Part shown: piece by piece, positions 32,616-41,886 of the stretch
Layout of the letters: every line of letters begins with the position of its first letter
Numbering within the stretch: position 1 is the first letter of the stretch
From: Massilia sp. Root351
GTDB taxonomy: Bacteria > Pseudomonadota > Gammaproteobacteria > Burkholderiales > Burkholderiaceae_D
Length of the DNA: 64,000 bases
Direction of reading: 5' to 3'
Assembly: GCF_001425045.1 (NCBI RefSeq)
Contig: NZ_LMDJ01000031.1
Span: 529,232-593,231 of the forward strand
The notes under the pieces: model-generated
Database searches by the model: none
The model's input: only the letters and a program-made list of their open reading frames with translations
Told to the model about the DNA's origin: nothing
Translations under genes and position numbers: made by a program

Positions 32616-35426
32616 ATGTGGGAAGTGTACGCATACCAGAACAGTGACAGCCTATTCGGTGTCCTAAATGCAATCGCGGCGATTTGCGGCTCGGGATCGT
32701 ATGCGAGCGCGCTAGGAGTCGTTGCATTTTGTGGCTTCTTTGCAGCGCTCGCAGCATATGCATTCGCACCTCAAAAGCTACAGGGCTGGTACTGGCTGGC
32801 ATCGATTACGCTGGTCTTGTCGGTGCTGCTCGTTCCCAAAGTGACCGTCGGCATTGTGGACAAGACAGGTGGCAGTGCAGTCACGGTTGTCGATAACGTT
32901 CCCTTTGGGCTTGCCGTGTTCGGATCACTTTCGAGCAGGGTCGGAAATACATTGACCGAACTGTATGAGACGGCGATGCAGGTGCTGCCCGGTGCAGCTG
33001 GCCTCCCGAGCGAACTTGCTTACCAAAGGAATGGCTTGATGTTCGGGAATCGAATGATCCGCGAAACCAGTCGGATTGTATTTCAGAATCCAAGCTTCCG
33101 AACTGACCTGATCAACTTCATCAATAACTGCACCATATATGACCTAGCCTCAGGGAACTTGTCGCCTGAGGTATTCGCGACGTCGGGTGATATTTGGCCC
33201 TTGATGGCTACGCCGAATCCCGCCAGGTTCACGCCGATATCGGACGGGGTTGGCGGAATGACTGTTGCGCCATGCACCGACGCCTATACCAATTTGAACA
33301 ACAGGCTGCCGGTCCAACTGGACCGCGTAAAAGCAGTGCTGTCGACTCGGATGAACCCGACTCTATCGGGACCTGCAGCCGCAGCAGTGATCGCAGGCCA
33401 GATTCAGCAGGCCTACATCAAAAATGGGATCGCGGACGCCGCCTCGACTGCGGCGGATATCATCCGCCAGAATGCCTTGATCAATGCGGTGAACGATGCG
33501 TCCCTCCTGGCGGGACAGAAGATCAACGACCCCGCATCGATGCTGCTTGCGGTTGGACGTGCGCAAGCGGTGGCACAGACGAATGCGGCATGGATCAATA
33601 ATGGCAAGGTGGCGGAACAGGCGTTGCCGGTCATCCGCAATACGGTGGAAGCTTTAGCTTACGCGATCTTCACGATCGTGATCCTTCTACTTATGCTTAC
33701 GAGCGGACGAGAGACCGCGGTGGCTCTGAAGAATTACGTTTCGCTGCTAATCTGGATCCAGTTGTGGCCGCCGTTGTATGCGATCCTTAATTACATGGCG
33801 ATGGTGTACGCCGCCAAGGACTTGGCCGCTGCCGCGAGTGTTGGTGGTGGCGCCAGTTCGCTGTCGTTGCTGACAGCCCCGTCCATCTATTCAAACGCCG
33901 TCTCTGGAGAAGCCGTGGTCGGCTATATGACCATGAGCATTCCGCTGATTGCGTGGGTCGCGCTGAAGCGGATGGAAACGCTGGGAAGTGCACTGGTAGC
34001 TGGCGCGCATTCGCTTCAGTCCATGCTGACTTCGACGTCATCTGCCGCAGCAACTGGCAACGTGTCGATGGGGAATACCAGCATGGATCAGGTCAGCCTT
34101 GCACCGGCGCGTTCCTCGGCATTTTTCCGAAGCCAGCAGAACGACTTTACCGGCAACACTTATACATCGAACATGTTGAGTGGTTTGACCGCCGCCAAGG
34201 CGTTAGCGAACGAAGGCCCGGTGTCGCGGGTGGTGGATACAAAGATATCGCAGCAGCACGTGGAAGCATCATCAAAGTCCGTTGCCGCAGCGAGGACGGA
34301 ATCCTTGTCGGCGTCGAAGGAGAAGGCTGCGGCCTTGAGTGATGCGTTGGTAAATGCTGCCGCGCAGTCGACATCCCATACTCGGACGGATGGCACTTCA
34401 ACATCGAGCAGCGAGAGCATTGGGGAGAAGATCGGAGAACTGATGCAAATTGCCAGGTCTGTCGCGGCCACCACCGGCGCTAGTGAACAGCAGGTTGCAT
34501 CGGTGGCTTTTGGTGGATCTTCCTATATCGGTGTCGGCTTGCCTGGAGCGTTAAGGCAGCTTTCACCTGTCGATGTACATGCGCAGATCCAAGGTAGGGG
34601 AGGGAAGGAATATTCGGCCGCGATACAGAAACAGGACCAACGCATCGATAATTCGCTGAGCAGTGAGGATAAGGCCAAATTTAAAGCATTTGCGGATACG
34701 GTTTCGAAGAACACTGGATCGATTTCGGCGGTACTGAGCGACCATCGAAGTGGTAAGGAGATTGCTGCTCGGTTGACGGAGACTGTTTCACATAGTGAAC
34801 GCGCGGACGCAAACCTGCGCAGGCAGTTGGACTTCTCGGCAAGCCTTGTGTCAGCGCTTCAACGCGGTGAATCAATCAGCAAAGACTTGGCCAAGGACCC
34901 CAGCAACATCGCGCTATTTGAGCAGTTGCTTCGGTCTGAACACAATGGCAGTGCCGCTGAATTGGTCAAGATGGAAGCCTTCCTTGGAGGTATCACCCGC
35001 GTGCCGATGCCAGTGTCTAAAGCGAGTCGGCTCCCCTCATCGTTCGACGAGGTGCGCGACGACTACCTGAATGCAAAAAGGGAGAATGAGGGCTCGCAAA
35101 GTGTCGATAAGTCGATAGATTCGTATCAAAGTCGCGTCCGGGGGCGTTCAGATGCCGAAAGCGCTACGCACGCTGGAAAAACTCCAACGAAGATGAGTAG
35201 CCCGCTGCGACAGGAAATCGCTCAGAAGGAAAGCGAGCTGACGCAGCGGATGAGGCAACAGCAGAATCAGCTCGAGTCAGAACGAGTTACGAGGACCGAT
35301 CGAAACCATGTCACCACTGATCGCTCGCTGCTGGAAAAGGCGAACGAACAGGTTAAGGACGATCCAGATATCGTAGCGAAAAAGCTGAAGGAAATGATGG
35401 ACAAGATCGAGCGCAACTGGAAATAG
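32616..35426 (+). CDS. traG: conjugal transfer protein TraG
   Basis: A 936-residue protein. The N-terminal half (MWEVYAYQNSDSLFGVLNAI onward) is the TraG_N membrane domain, with segments near residues 30-80 and 345-460 used in pilus assembly. The C-terminal half is a long hydrophilic, Ser/Ala-rich, coiled-coil region that in F acts in mating-pair stabilisation and entry exclusion. It ends the conserved tra run. Confidence 0.92.
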   Translation: MWEVYAYQNSDSLFGVLNAIAAICGSGSYASALGVVAFCGFFAALAAYAFAPQKLQGWYWLASITLVLSVLLVPKVTVGIVDKTGGSAVTVVDNVPFGLAVFGSLSSRVGNTLTELYETAMQVLPGAAGLPSELAYQRNGLMFGNRMIRETSRIVFQNPSFRTDLINFINNCTIYDLASGNLSPEVFATSGDIWPLMATPNPARFTPISDGVGGMTVAPCTDAYTNLNNRLPVQLDRVKAVLSTRMNPTLSGPAAAAVIAGQIQQAYIKNGIADAASTAADIIRQNALINAVNDASLLAGQKINDPASMLLAVGRAQAVAQTNAAWINNGKVAEQALPVIRNTVEALAYAIFTIVILLLMLTSGRETAVALKNYVSLLIWIQLWPPLYAILNYMAMVYAAKDLAAAASVGGGASSLSLLTAPSIYSNAVSGEAVVGYMTMSIPLIAWVALKRMETLGSALVAGAHSLQSMLTSTSSAAATGNVSMGNTSMDQVSLAPARSSAFFRSQQNDFTGNTYTSNMLSGLTAAKALANEGPVSRVVDTKISQQHVEASSKSVAAARTESLSASKEKAAALSDALVNAAAQSTSHTRTDGTSTSSSESIGEKIGELMQIARSVAATTGASEQQVASVAFGGSSYIGVGLPGALRQLSPVDVHAQIQGRGGKEYSAAIQKQDQRIDNSLSSEDKAKFKAFADTVSKNTGSISAVLSDHRSGKEIAARLTETVSHSERADANLRRQLDFSASLVSALQRGESISKDLAKDPSNIALFEQLLRSEHNGSAAELVKMEAFLGGITRVPMPVSKASRLPSSFDEVRDDYLNAKRENEGSQSVDKSIDSYQSRVRGRSDAESATHAGKTPTKMSSPLRQEIAQKESELTQRMRQQQNQLESERVTRTDRNHVTTDRSLLEKANEQVKDDPDIVAKKLKEMMDKIERNWK

Positions 35427-35430
35427 CGAG

Positions 35431-35709
35431 CTATCGTCGGTTTGGGTATTCGCTTTCTATTCGCAGATCGCCACGGGAATCGAATCCTGCAAGGGAGTCA
35501 TCGGCGTAATAGGGGCCGTCACCTTGAGCATAACGTGAAAGTAATGGGCGTAGTAGCCAGACCAGTATCGAAAGCGCGCCGTAAAGGGAGACTAGCACCG
35601 CTGCGACGACACAACCAGCTAGGATAGGACGCGTCGCGAGCCCAGTCTCAACCATTGCCCAGCCACACAGCAACCCTGCACTTGAAATTAGAAAAATGTG
35701 TTTTAGCAT
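35431..35709 (-). CDS. small membrane protein, convergent to traG (entry-exclusion candidate)
   Basis: A 92-residue protein with two membrane segments (IFLISSAGLLCGWAMV and ILAGCVVAAVLVSLYGALSI) and a charged C-terminal tail. AGGAG lies upstream of the ATG. It lies five bases from the traG stop, on the opposite strand. Exclusion proteins of F-type systems are small inner-membrane proteins encoded next to traG, so it is a candidate by position. Homology was not recognised. Confidence 0.6.
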   Translation of the reverse strand: MLKHIFLISSAGLLCGWAMVETGLATRPILAGCVVAAVLVSLYGALSILVWLLRPLLSRYAQGDGPYYADDSLAGFDSRGDLRIESEYPNRR

Positions 35710-35740
35710 GAGCGTGGTACTCCTAAATCAGAGGTGAAAA

Positions 35741-36313
35741 ATGACCATCCTGCTGCCGGCGCTGTTCGTGGCCATGCTGCTTCCCTGCACTGACGTCCTT
35801 GCGGTTTCCTTGGCGGGACGCCCCACGGATGATGGCGTTTGCGATCTAAGCCCCATGACTACCTACCGTCTGACCCGAAAGGTATTTGTGCCTGCGGGAA
35901 CCAGCGGACTTCCTGACATTTACGCGCGTTTGGCGCTGCAGTACGTTACTGTTGAGTGCAAAAATGGACAGGTACTACTTCTGCATTCAGACTTGGGGAA
36001 TTCAGAAGACGAGGACACGTTTCGCAAAGTGGTAGCCGAGTTGTGTAGCCCCGCCGAGATCGCTCGTGAATCCTCTGCCACGGTCGAATATCCATACGCA
36101 TTTCAGGTTAAGTGCAAGCTGTCGAAAATTCAAGAGGCCAAGCAACGCCTAGCCGCAGCGGATCGCATTCAGACTGTTGATGAAATGATCCAGGAGCGGG
36201 CGCCGGTTCAACGCCGCGCTGAGACCGATGGGAACGCTCCAAAGTCCAAGGAGTGCAGCCAGAAGATCGGTCTTGGGCAGATTCTGCTCGGGTTCGGAGG
36301 AAATTGCAGATAG
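35741..36313 (+). CDS. secreted hypothetical protein
   Basis: 190 residues with an N-terminal signal peptide (LPALFVAMLLPCTDVLA) and five cysteines in the mature part. The middle has SMTTYRLTRK-like beta segments and the end a charged helix. No known domain. It is transcribed toward the S49 peptidase, 15 bases upstream, so the two may be one unit. Confidence 0.6.
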   Translation: MTILLPALFVAMLLPCTDVLAVSLAGRPTDDGVCDLSPMTTYRLTRKVFVPAGTSGLPDIYARLALQYVTVECKNGQVLLLHSDLGNSEDEDTFRKVVAELCSPAEIARESSATVEYPYAFQVKCKLSKIQEAKQRLAAADRIQTVDEMIQERAPVQRRAETDGNAPKSKECSQKIGLGQILLGFGGNCR

Positions 36314-36328
36314 AGTGCGGAGGAAGAG

Positions 36329-37324
36329 ATGGCTATTGAAAAGGATGCGGCGCCGATCGCGCCGCAGGAGGTCGTGTTGCAGTTGCTCGTGGATCTGCAA
36401 GCCCAGCAACTTGCCATTCGAGAGGAGCAGCGCCAGAGCGCCCGGGAGCGCAAGTCCGAGCGCCGATGGAGTATCGGAATTAAAGCCTTGTTGGTGCTGG
36501 CCCCAATTGCCGCCGGCGCGATGTTCCTGGTGAACGCCTCAGGCTATTCCTTCGGCCCGCTCCGCGATGTCGTCGGGGTCGTGCGCATCCAGGGCGAGAT
36601 AGCCCAGGGCACGTTGGCCTCTGCGGACAAGGTCATACCGGCGCTGGAGGACGCTTTTTCCAGCGCGCGCGTCAAGCACGTCGTGCTGGCCATCGACAGC
36701 CCTGGTGGCGCCCCTGCGGAGGCGGAGCGTATCACCCGCGCCATCTCGGTCCTGAGGCAAAAACATCCGAAGCCCGTCACTGCGATTATCGGCAACATGG
36801 GCGCTTCTGCCGCGTACATGACGGCGATGCATGCCGATCGCATCGTGGCCGGAAAATACAGCCTGGTCGGGTCGATCGGGGCCATCATCGCGCCATGGCA
36901 GCTGGACCAGGCGATCGCCCAGTTTCACGTCTCGCAGCGCGTCTACGCGTCAGGGAAATTGAAGGCCTTCCTGAATCCGTTTACGCCGGTGTCGGAGGCG
37001 TCCGACGCGAAGGCCCAGCAGCTGGTCAGTCATGTGGGGGCGATGTTCGTTAACGAACTTGTCGCGCAACGAGGGATGCGGTTAAAGGCTGGTATCGACT
37101 ACGGGACCGGAGAGGTCTGGAGTGGAGAAGAGGCCAGGTCGCTTGGCCTGGTGGACGAGATCGGCAGCTTGGAGTCGCTGGTACGGACTGCACCGGACCT
37201 TAAACCGTTTCATTTTGGGCCGCAGGAATCGTCGATTGCGCGTTTTGCTTCCACTATAGGCCGAACAGCGGCAGCAACACTCGCAGGCGCATCTTTGCGT
37301 GACGCGGGGCAAAGCATTCGATAG
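36329..37324 (+). CDS. S49-family (SppA/SohB-like) membrane peptidase
   Basis: 331 residues: a coiled-coil N terminus, one membrane segment near residues 52-72 (ALLVLAPIAAGAMFLVNASG), then an SppA-type ClpP-fold domain. LAIDSPGGAPAEAERI and IGNMGASAAYM (nucleophile serine near 160) are followed 50-52 residues later by GKLKAFLNPF with the catalytic lysine. Both catalytic residues look present. Its target in this setting (signal peptides, pilin or the neighbouring secreted protein) is unknown. Confidence 0.87.
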   Translation: MAIEKDAAPIAPQEVVLQLLVDLQAQQLAIREEQRQSARERKSERRWSIGIKALLVLAPIAAGAMFLVNASGYSFGPLRDVVGVVRIQGEIAQGTLASADKVIPALEDAFSSARVKHVVLAIDSPGGAPAEAERITRAISVLRQKHPKPVTAIIGNMGASAAYMTAMHADRIVAGKYSLVGSIGAIIAPWQLDQAIAQFHVSQRVYASGKLKAFLNPFTPVSEASDAKAQQLVSHVGAMFVNELVAQRGMRLKAGIDYGTGEVWSGEEARSLGLVDEIGSLESLVRTAPDLKPFHFGPQESSIARFASTIGRTAAATLAGASLRDAGQSIR

Positions 37325-37352
37325 CGATTCAACTGAACAAAAAATTGCTGCG

Positions 37353-38219
37353 CTACAGCGATTTCAGATTGTCCGAGAATGGGCCGTGCACCAGTGTTTT
37401 TAGGAATTCGACTATGCCTGACTTTGTGAATACATGCAGATGTGAGACAGCATAGGTGATTGAGCTGCTTCCGTACCAGTGTATTGAGTATTTCTCGCCG
37501 ACAAAAATTTCGGCGGAGTTGATCTGGAGTGGATCATTGATTAGGTGGCCAGTTTCATCATAGTCAGCAACCCATAGTGTTTCATCCGATACGACCAAAA
37601 TCGGGAAAACTGCAACGTTAGCTTGGTCTCTTCCGGGATACGGGCCTCTCTTGAGCGCATCCTGAATCAAGTCGTTCGCAGACGCTAGAGCCTGGCCCCA
37701 CTTTTCAAAGACTTCCGAATCGTTGGACGTCAACGTACTCGGTTCGTTGCCGCTTCCTCGTTTTCTGCCGACTTGTGCAGTCGATTTGCCGACGCTGAGC
37801 AAAGCCGGGTAGAGTGAACGCCCTTCGACAAACCTTAACACTTGTGGGTACCCGCGCTTCAATCCATCCATGGAGCTAGGATCGTCCTGGGTGTTAGGGC
37901 GGATGATTACTTCGTTGAAAGATTCCTCAAGGGAGCGGGGTATTCGACTAACAAGGAGCGGAAAATGAGGCTTTAAGCATTTGCATTCAATGGCTAGCTC
38001 GATTCGAACGTTGTCGGTGAGCGAAATCCCAGCACGCACGTCGAATTGCCTAGAAATTCCTGTAACTCGATCTGAGTATGAGCCGCCGTGCACGGCCTGG
38101 TATCCCTCTTCAAGGGCACTTCTATATACGAACAATTCCAGTGCGAAGTCGTCCTGATTATGAACAAACTCGAGTAAGTCATCTTTCTTTATCGGAGTTG
38201 TTACGAAACTCGTTGCCAT
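37353..38219 (-). CDS. PD-(D/E)XK nuclease-like protein
   Basis: A 288-residue soluble protein. Near residue 60 it has RQFDVRAGISL followed by IELAIECKCLK, which reads as the D ... E-x-K core of a restriction-type nuclease. AT-rich compared with neighbours, so probably acquired. It sits between the S49 peptidase (convergent) and the partition genes. Defence cargo is the likeliest role. No partner methylase or helicase is visible nearby. Confidence 0.6.
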   Translation of the reverse strand: MATSFVTTPIKKDDLLEFVHNQDDFALELFVYRSALEEGYQAVHGGSYSDRVTGISRQFDVRAGISLTDNVRIELAIECKCLKPHFPLLVSRIPRSLEESFNEVIIRPNTQDDPSSMDGLKRGYPQVLRFVEGRSLYPALLSVGKSTAQVGRKRGSGNEPSTLTSNDSEVFEKWGQALASANDLIQDALKRGPYPGRDQANVAVFPILVVSDETLWVADYDETGHLINDPLQINSAEIFVGEKYSIHWYGSSSITYAVSHLHVFTKSGIVEFLKTLVHGPFSDNLKSL

Positions 38220-38288
38220 GAACGCTCCTCGGAAATTGCCAAAGTGGTTACGATGAATCTTATCACCGGTCTACCTCCACCGCTTATC

Positions 38289-38543
38289 CTAACCAATAGA
38301 TGGCCCGAAAAGCTCAACGCTGGCTGTTGCATGAACTGGATCCCCGTTGTCGATGGGCTGTTCTTGCTCTGCCACATTCCTCGATGTAGTTGCGACAGGC
38401 GCCTGCATCATTAGGCCCGCATGGGCGAGCGTCCGCAGACGGTTCACGCGCTTTGCGCCCTTGCTGAATCGGGCCAGCTCGTCATAGAGTGGCGGATTAT
38501 CGGCGCGATCCAGTTCAAAATTGATGCGCAGGCCCTTACTCAT
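38289..38543 (-). CDS. StbB/ParR-like partition partner
   Basis: An 84-residue protein overlapping the 3' end of the ParM-like gene by eight bases. The start MSKGLRINFELDRADNPPLYDELARF resembles the small DNA-binding adaptors encoded after StbA/ParM actin-like ATPases. It would bind a centromere-like site and couple it to the filament. Assignment rests mainly on position and size. Confidence 0.65.
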   Translation of the reverse strand: MSKGLRINFELDRADNPPLYDELARFSKGAKRVNRLRTLAHAGLMMQAPVATTSRNVAEQEQPIDNGDPVHATASVELFGPSIG

Positions 38544-39603
38544 GGCAACTGCTCCCAGCGTCGTTGATGTTAGCGGATAGGTTGGCGCCGGTCCCTCCGC
38601 TAACCAAGGCGCGCGCCAGTTCCATTCCTGCTTGCTGGAATCCCTTCACGTTCGCGAAGATGGGGTCCTTCAACTCGTGGATGGCATGGTTCGGAAAAGC
38701 AGCCTTGAGAGCTGCTCTGTAAAAGAACGCGCCGCCGCCGACCAGGATGATGTTCCTGATGTCGCTCGCATCGCCGACGTAATGCATCATCTCGGCCACT
38801 GCCTGTTCCGGAATCTTCTTGGCCAGCGGCAGGTGGCGCGCCAGGTCGTATTCCTTCTGGAAAACCACCGGCTTCTTTCCGGTGCGCAGCGCCGTATCGA
38901 CGGTGTCATAGTCCCGGTAGTGCGAGCCGGTACTGCGGCTGATGCCTTCGATCATCGTGTGCAGCACGTCGTGCATGCCGCGCGGGACCGAGTGGCTGCG
39001 CTTGTCGATCTGCTGCATGCCTTGCGTAACCAGCCAGTCGAAGGTGCGGCGGCCAGGATCGACGATCAGGCTGCGTTCTTTGCGCAGCTGCGCCACCTTG
39101 CTTTGCGTCAGGCCGTAGTGCATCAGTGCGCCAGCGGGCTGGGCAATGGCCTTCGCGCGCATCACGCTGACGCGCCGGCCCTTGCCCAGCTCGTGCTCGC
39201 CAGTGAGGCGGCGCTCCAAGGCGGTGACCAGCGACTTGAGCTTGTACGTGGCGACTGGCAGGCCCACCACCAGCAGGTCGATGCGCTCCAGTTGCATGTA
39301 ATGCAGCGCCCCCAGCAGCAGCGCCAGGTACTCGGATGTTTCGCAATAGCGGTCGTGCTGCAGGACGTTGGCGTTGAACACATCGGCCGCGAGGTGGACA
39401 TCGGGGCCAACCTCGTACACCAGGCCGCCGGCGGGGATGCCGATGGTTTTCCTTCGCGCGCCCCATGCTTCGGGTTCGAGTCCAGTTTCCGATGGATGGG
39501 CTTGGGAAGGGAACATGTCGCAGCGCAGCTCGCCGTTCTTAATGCCGCTGATGAACTTGGTGTTGCCGCGTCCGACATCGACCGCCCTCACGATGGGTTC
39601 CAT
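38536..39603 (-). CDS. ParM/StbA-like actin-type segregation ATPase
   Basis: A 355-residue actin-fold ATPase. The start at 39603 follows GGAGGGAG and gives MEPIVRAVDVGRGNTKF, the phosphate-1 loop. LIVDPGRRTFDWLV is phosphate-2 and NIILVGGGAFFYRAAL the adenosine motif. It resembles StbA/ParM and also protein D of the PRTRC system; other PRTRC genes are not seen here. It points to stable maintenance of the element as a plasmid or replicating ICE. Confidence 0.85.
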   Translation of the reverse strand: MEPIVRAVDVGRGNTKFISGIKNGELRCDMFPSQAHPSETGLEPEAWGARRKTIGIPAGGLVYEVGPDVHLAADVFNANVLQHDRYCETSEYLALLLGALHYMQLERIDLLVVGLPVATYKLKSLVTALERRLTGEHELGKGRRVSVMRAKAIAQPAGALMHYGLTQSKVAQLRKERSLIVDPGRRTFDWLVTQGMQQIDKRSHSVPRGMHDVLHTMIEGISRSTGSHYRDYDTVDTALRTGKKPVVFQKEYDLARHLPLAKKIPEQAVAEMMHYVGDASDIRNIILVGGGAFFYRAALKAAFPNHAIHELKDPIFANVKGFQQAGMELARALVSGGTGANLSANINDAGSSCHE

Positions 39604-39649
39604 GGTGCGTGCTCCCTCCTGGTTGAACAGAGACAGCATATGCGGAAGG

Positions 39650-40851
39650 CGCGCGGTGATCCAGGTGAAAAGCCTCGTCTTGAGGCAGCATTTCGACTTT
39701 TGCTACTGCTGCAGTACGGTTCCGGAACTGCCCGGTCAGTCGGGCTCCTTGGGTTCGCCGTCGCGGCGCGGAGGTGCGCTGCTACAGTCCGGGTCGGCCA
39801 GTTCTAGGTTTGCGGAGGTGCGCGGGCGTGGCCGAGCTTGGCGCGCGAATCCGGTCCGTTGCTTCAGCAGATTTACAATCAGAGGAGTTCGCAGGCCCCG
39901 GCATCTCATAGCGGAGCAAGGCCCCGTTTCGTCACCTACAAAATATTTCACGCATCAATCCACAATTTTTCGCGCCCGCCGCGCACCTTGACATCGCCCC
40001 GTTTGCCTCCTATTCTGCCAGCACTGCTGGACCCGCTTCCATGAACATCGTGTTCTCAATGCGGCGCAGGCCTGCGATACAGCCCGTTGCGGTCGTTACC
40101 CGTCTCCAGTTCGGCGATGCCGATACTCCATTGTGCCTCGATGCACAGATTGCGCCAGCAGCGCCGTCGGCGACCGCCGCGACCCTGGTGCACTTTCCTT
40201 CCGATCTTTCTTTGAGCACGCGGGCATCCATGCCCTGAACGCGTGGCCAGGCACTACGCCTGCCCGCGCCGCACGCCGCCATGGCGTGCCGAATCGCACC
40301 GGCAAGTCCGGTGGCAGGGGAACGGCGACGCCGTCTCTCCGGATTTTTCAATACGTCCCTCAGCTCGTACGGCCACCGCGCAGGCGGTGCCGCGTTGTGA
40401 CGGCGCCATCCGAAGCGTCGAACAGCGTGGTACGTACGGCAGCACGAAGCGGCCTGGTGGTAGGGCCGGGGATAACCGTGCGAGGAGGCGACACGTGTTT
40501 TGCGCGGCGATGGCCGCCACGTGATGTCCTTGCCGCGCCCAGCGTGGCACCGTCCGCCCAGGAGGCGGGGCGCGAGACAGAAGGCGAAATCCGCTGTCCG
40601 TGCACATGTTCATTTTTACGATACCGATCTATCCCACGCGCCGTGCCGGACCGGGACCGGCAGGCGGAGTTGCAGTTCCCGGCACTTGCCGCGCATGGCC
40701 CGCGCGGCAGGGTGGTTGGACAGGCCAGGTAGGGCGCCAGCCAGGCAGTGGCGGCGCCGTTGGATCGGGCAGGCAGCGCGCGGGCGAGCGTGCCGTCTTG
40801 GCGGGCGTTCGCCAGGCGGGCGCGCCCCGCGCGTAGGGAAGGGAGTCGCGT
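39650..40851. other. 1.2-kb non-coding stretch before the integrase
   Basis: No convincing gene. Several open frames exist on both strands but none has a ribosome-binding site and coherent protein content. The best is 40041-40238 plus (MNIVFSMRRRPAIQ). A stretch GTTGCGGTCGT-ACCCGTCT near 40084 recurs at about 61459. Upstream of ParM, this is a reasonable place for a centromere-like or transfer site, but I see no clear repeats. Confidence 0.4.
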
Positions 40852-41886
40852 ATGAGCCAATACCGGGACTGGCGGGAACAGCTGGCCGCCATCATTGACC
40901 AGCGCAACGAGATGCACGCGTTTCGCAACAAGGTGGTCTCGCACAACACGCGCGCGGCGCGCCGGCAGGCGCTGTTCCGCATGTTCGCGCTGCTGCGCCG
41001 GCTCGGCTACGCCACGGCGCCGGACAACCTCGGTGAGCGTCACGTCGCCGCCCTCGTGCGCTACTGGTGTGCCGGGCGGGACCAGGGCGTTGTGACACGC
41101 CCGCAGCCCTGCAGCGCGGCCTACATCCAGCAGCAGCTGTCCATCCTGCGCGTGTACGGCGGCTGGATCGGCAAGCCGGGCCTGGTGCGCGCGGCCGAGG
41201 CCTATGCGGACGATCCTGCGACTGTGGCACGCTGCTACCCGGCCGCGCGCGACCGCAGCTGGGACGGCAACGGCGTCGACACGCAGGCGCTGATCGACCA
41301 GGTCGCGGCGCTCGACCGCCACGTCGGCGTCCAGCTGCGCCTGATGCTGGCCTTCGGCATGCGGCGCAAGGAAGCGGTGATGTTCTGGCCGCACTTGGCC
41401 GAGGTGCCGTCCTACGCGCTTCCTGGCGGGCTTCCGGCGGCCGAGCGCTGGGTCAGCTTCCTGCGCATCAAGCGTGGCACCAAGGGCGGCCACTTGCGCT
41501 ACACGGCGGTGCGCAGCGAAGCGCAGCGGGCGGCGCTGGACGACGCCAGGGCGCTCGTGACGACGCGCCACGGCCATGTCGGCTGCCCGGGCCTGTCGCT
41601 CAAGCAGTCGCTGGACCGCTTCTCCAACGTGGTGCGCGGCGCCGGCATGACGCGCAAGGCGCTGGGTGTGACCGCGCACGGCTTGCGCCACCAGTTCGCC
41701 AACGACTTGTACTTCGAGATCGCGCGGGTACGCTCGCCCGTGCGCGGCGGCGATCCGGCGCTCGACCCGGCCGTGCGGCGCGACGCCTACCGCCAGGTGG
41801 CCGAGCAGCTGGGTCACCACCGGCCGCAGATCAGTACCGCCTATCTGGGTTCGGTATGCAGGAGAGGAGGGAAGGACGATGCGTGA
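40852..41886 (+). CDS. tyrosine recombinase/integrase (Integrase_1-type)
   Basis: A 344-residue site-specific recombinase. It has an N-terminal SAM-like core-binding domain, then the catalytic residues: arginine in LAFGMRRKEAV near residue 171, HGLRHQFAN near 277, and LGHHRPQISTAYLG near 325 with the nucleophile tyrosine. It is the only integrase in the window and probably moves the element. It overlaps the Mrr-like gene by eight bases. Confidence 0.9.
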   Translation: MSQYRDWREQLAAIIDQRNEMHAFRNKVVSHNTRAARRQALFRMFALLRRLGYATAPDNLGERHVAALVRYWCAGRDQGVVTRPQPCSAAYIQQQLSILRVYGGWIGKPGLVRAAEAYADDPATVARCYPAARDRSWDGNGVDTQALIDQVAALDRHVGVQLRLMLAFGMRRKEAVMFWPHLAEVPSYALPGGLPAAERWVSFLRIKRGTKGGHLRYTAVRSEAQRAALDDARALVTTRHGHVGCPGLSLKQSLDRFSNVVRGAGMTRKALGVTAHGLRHQFANDLYFEIARVRSPVRGGDPALDPAVRRDAYRQVAEQLGHHRPQISTAYLGSVCRRGGKDDA

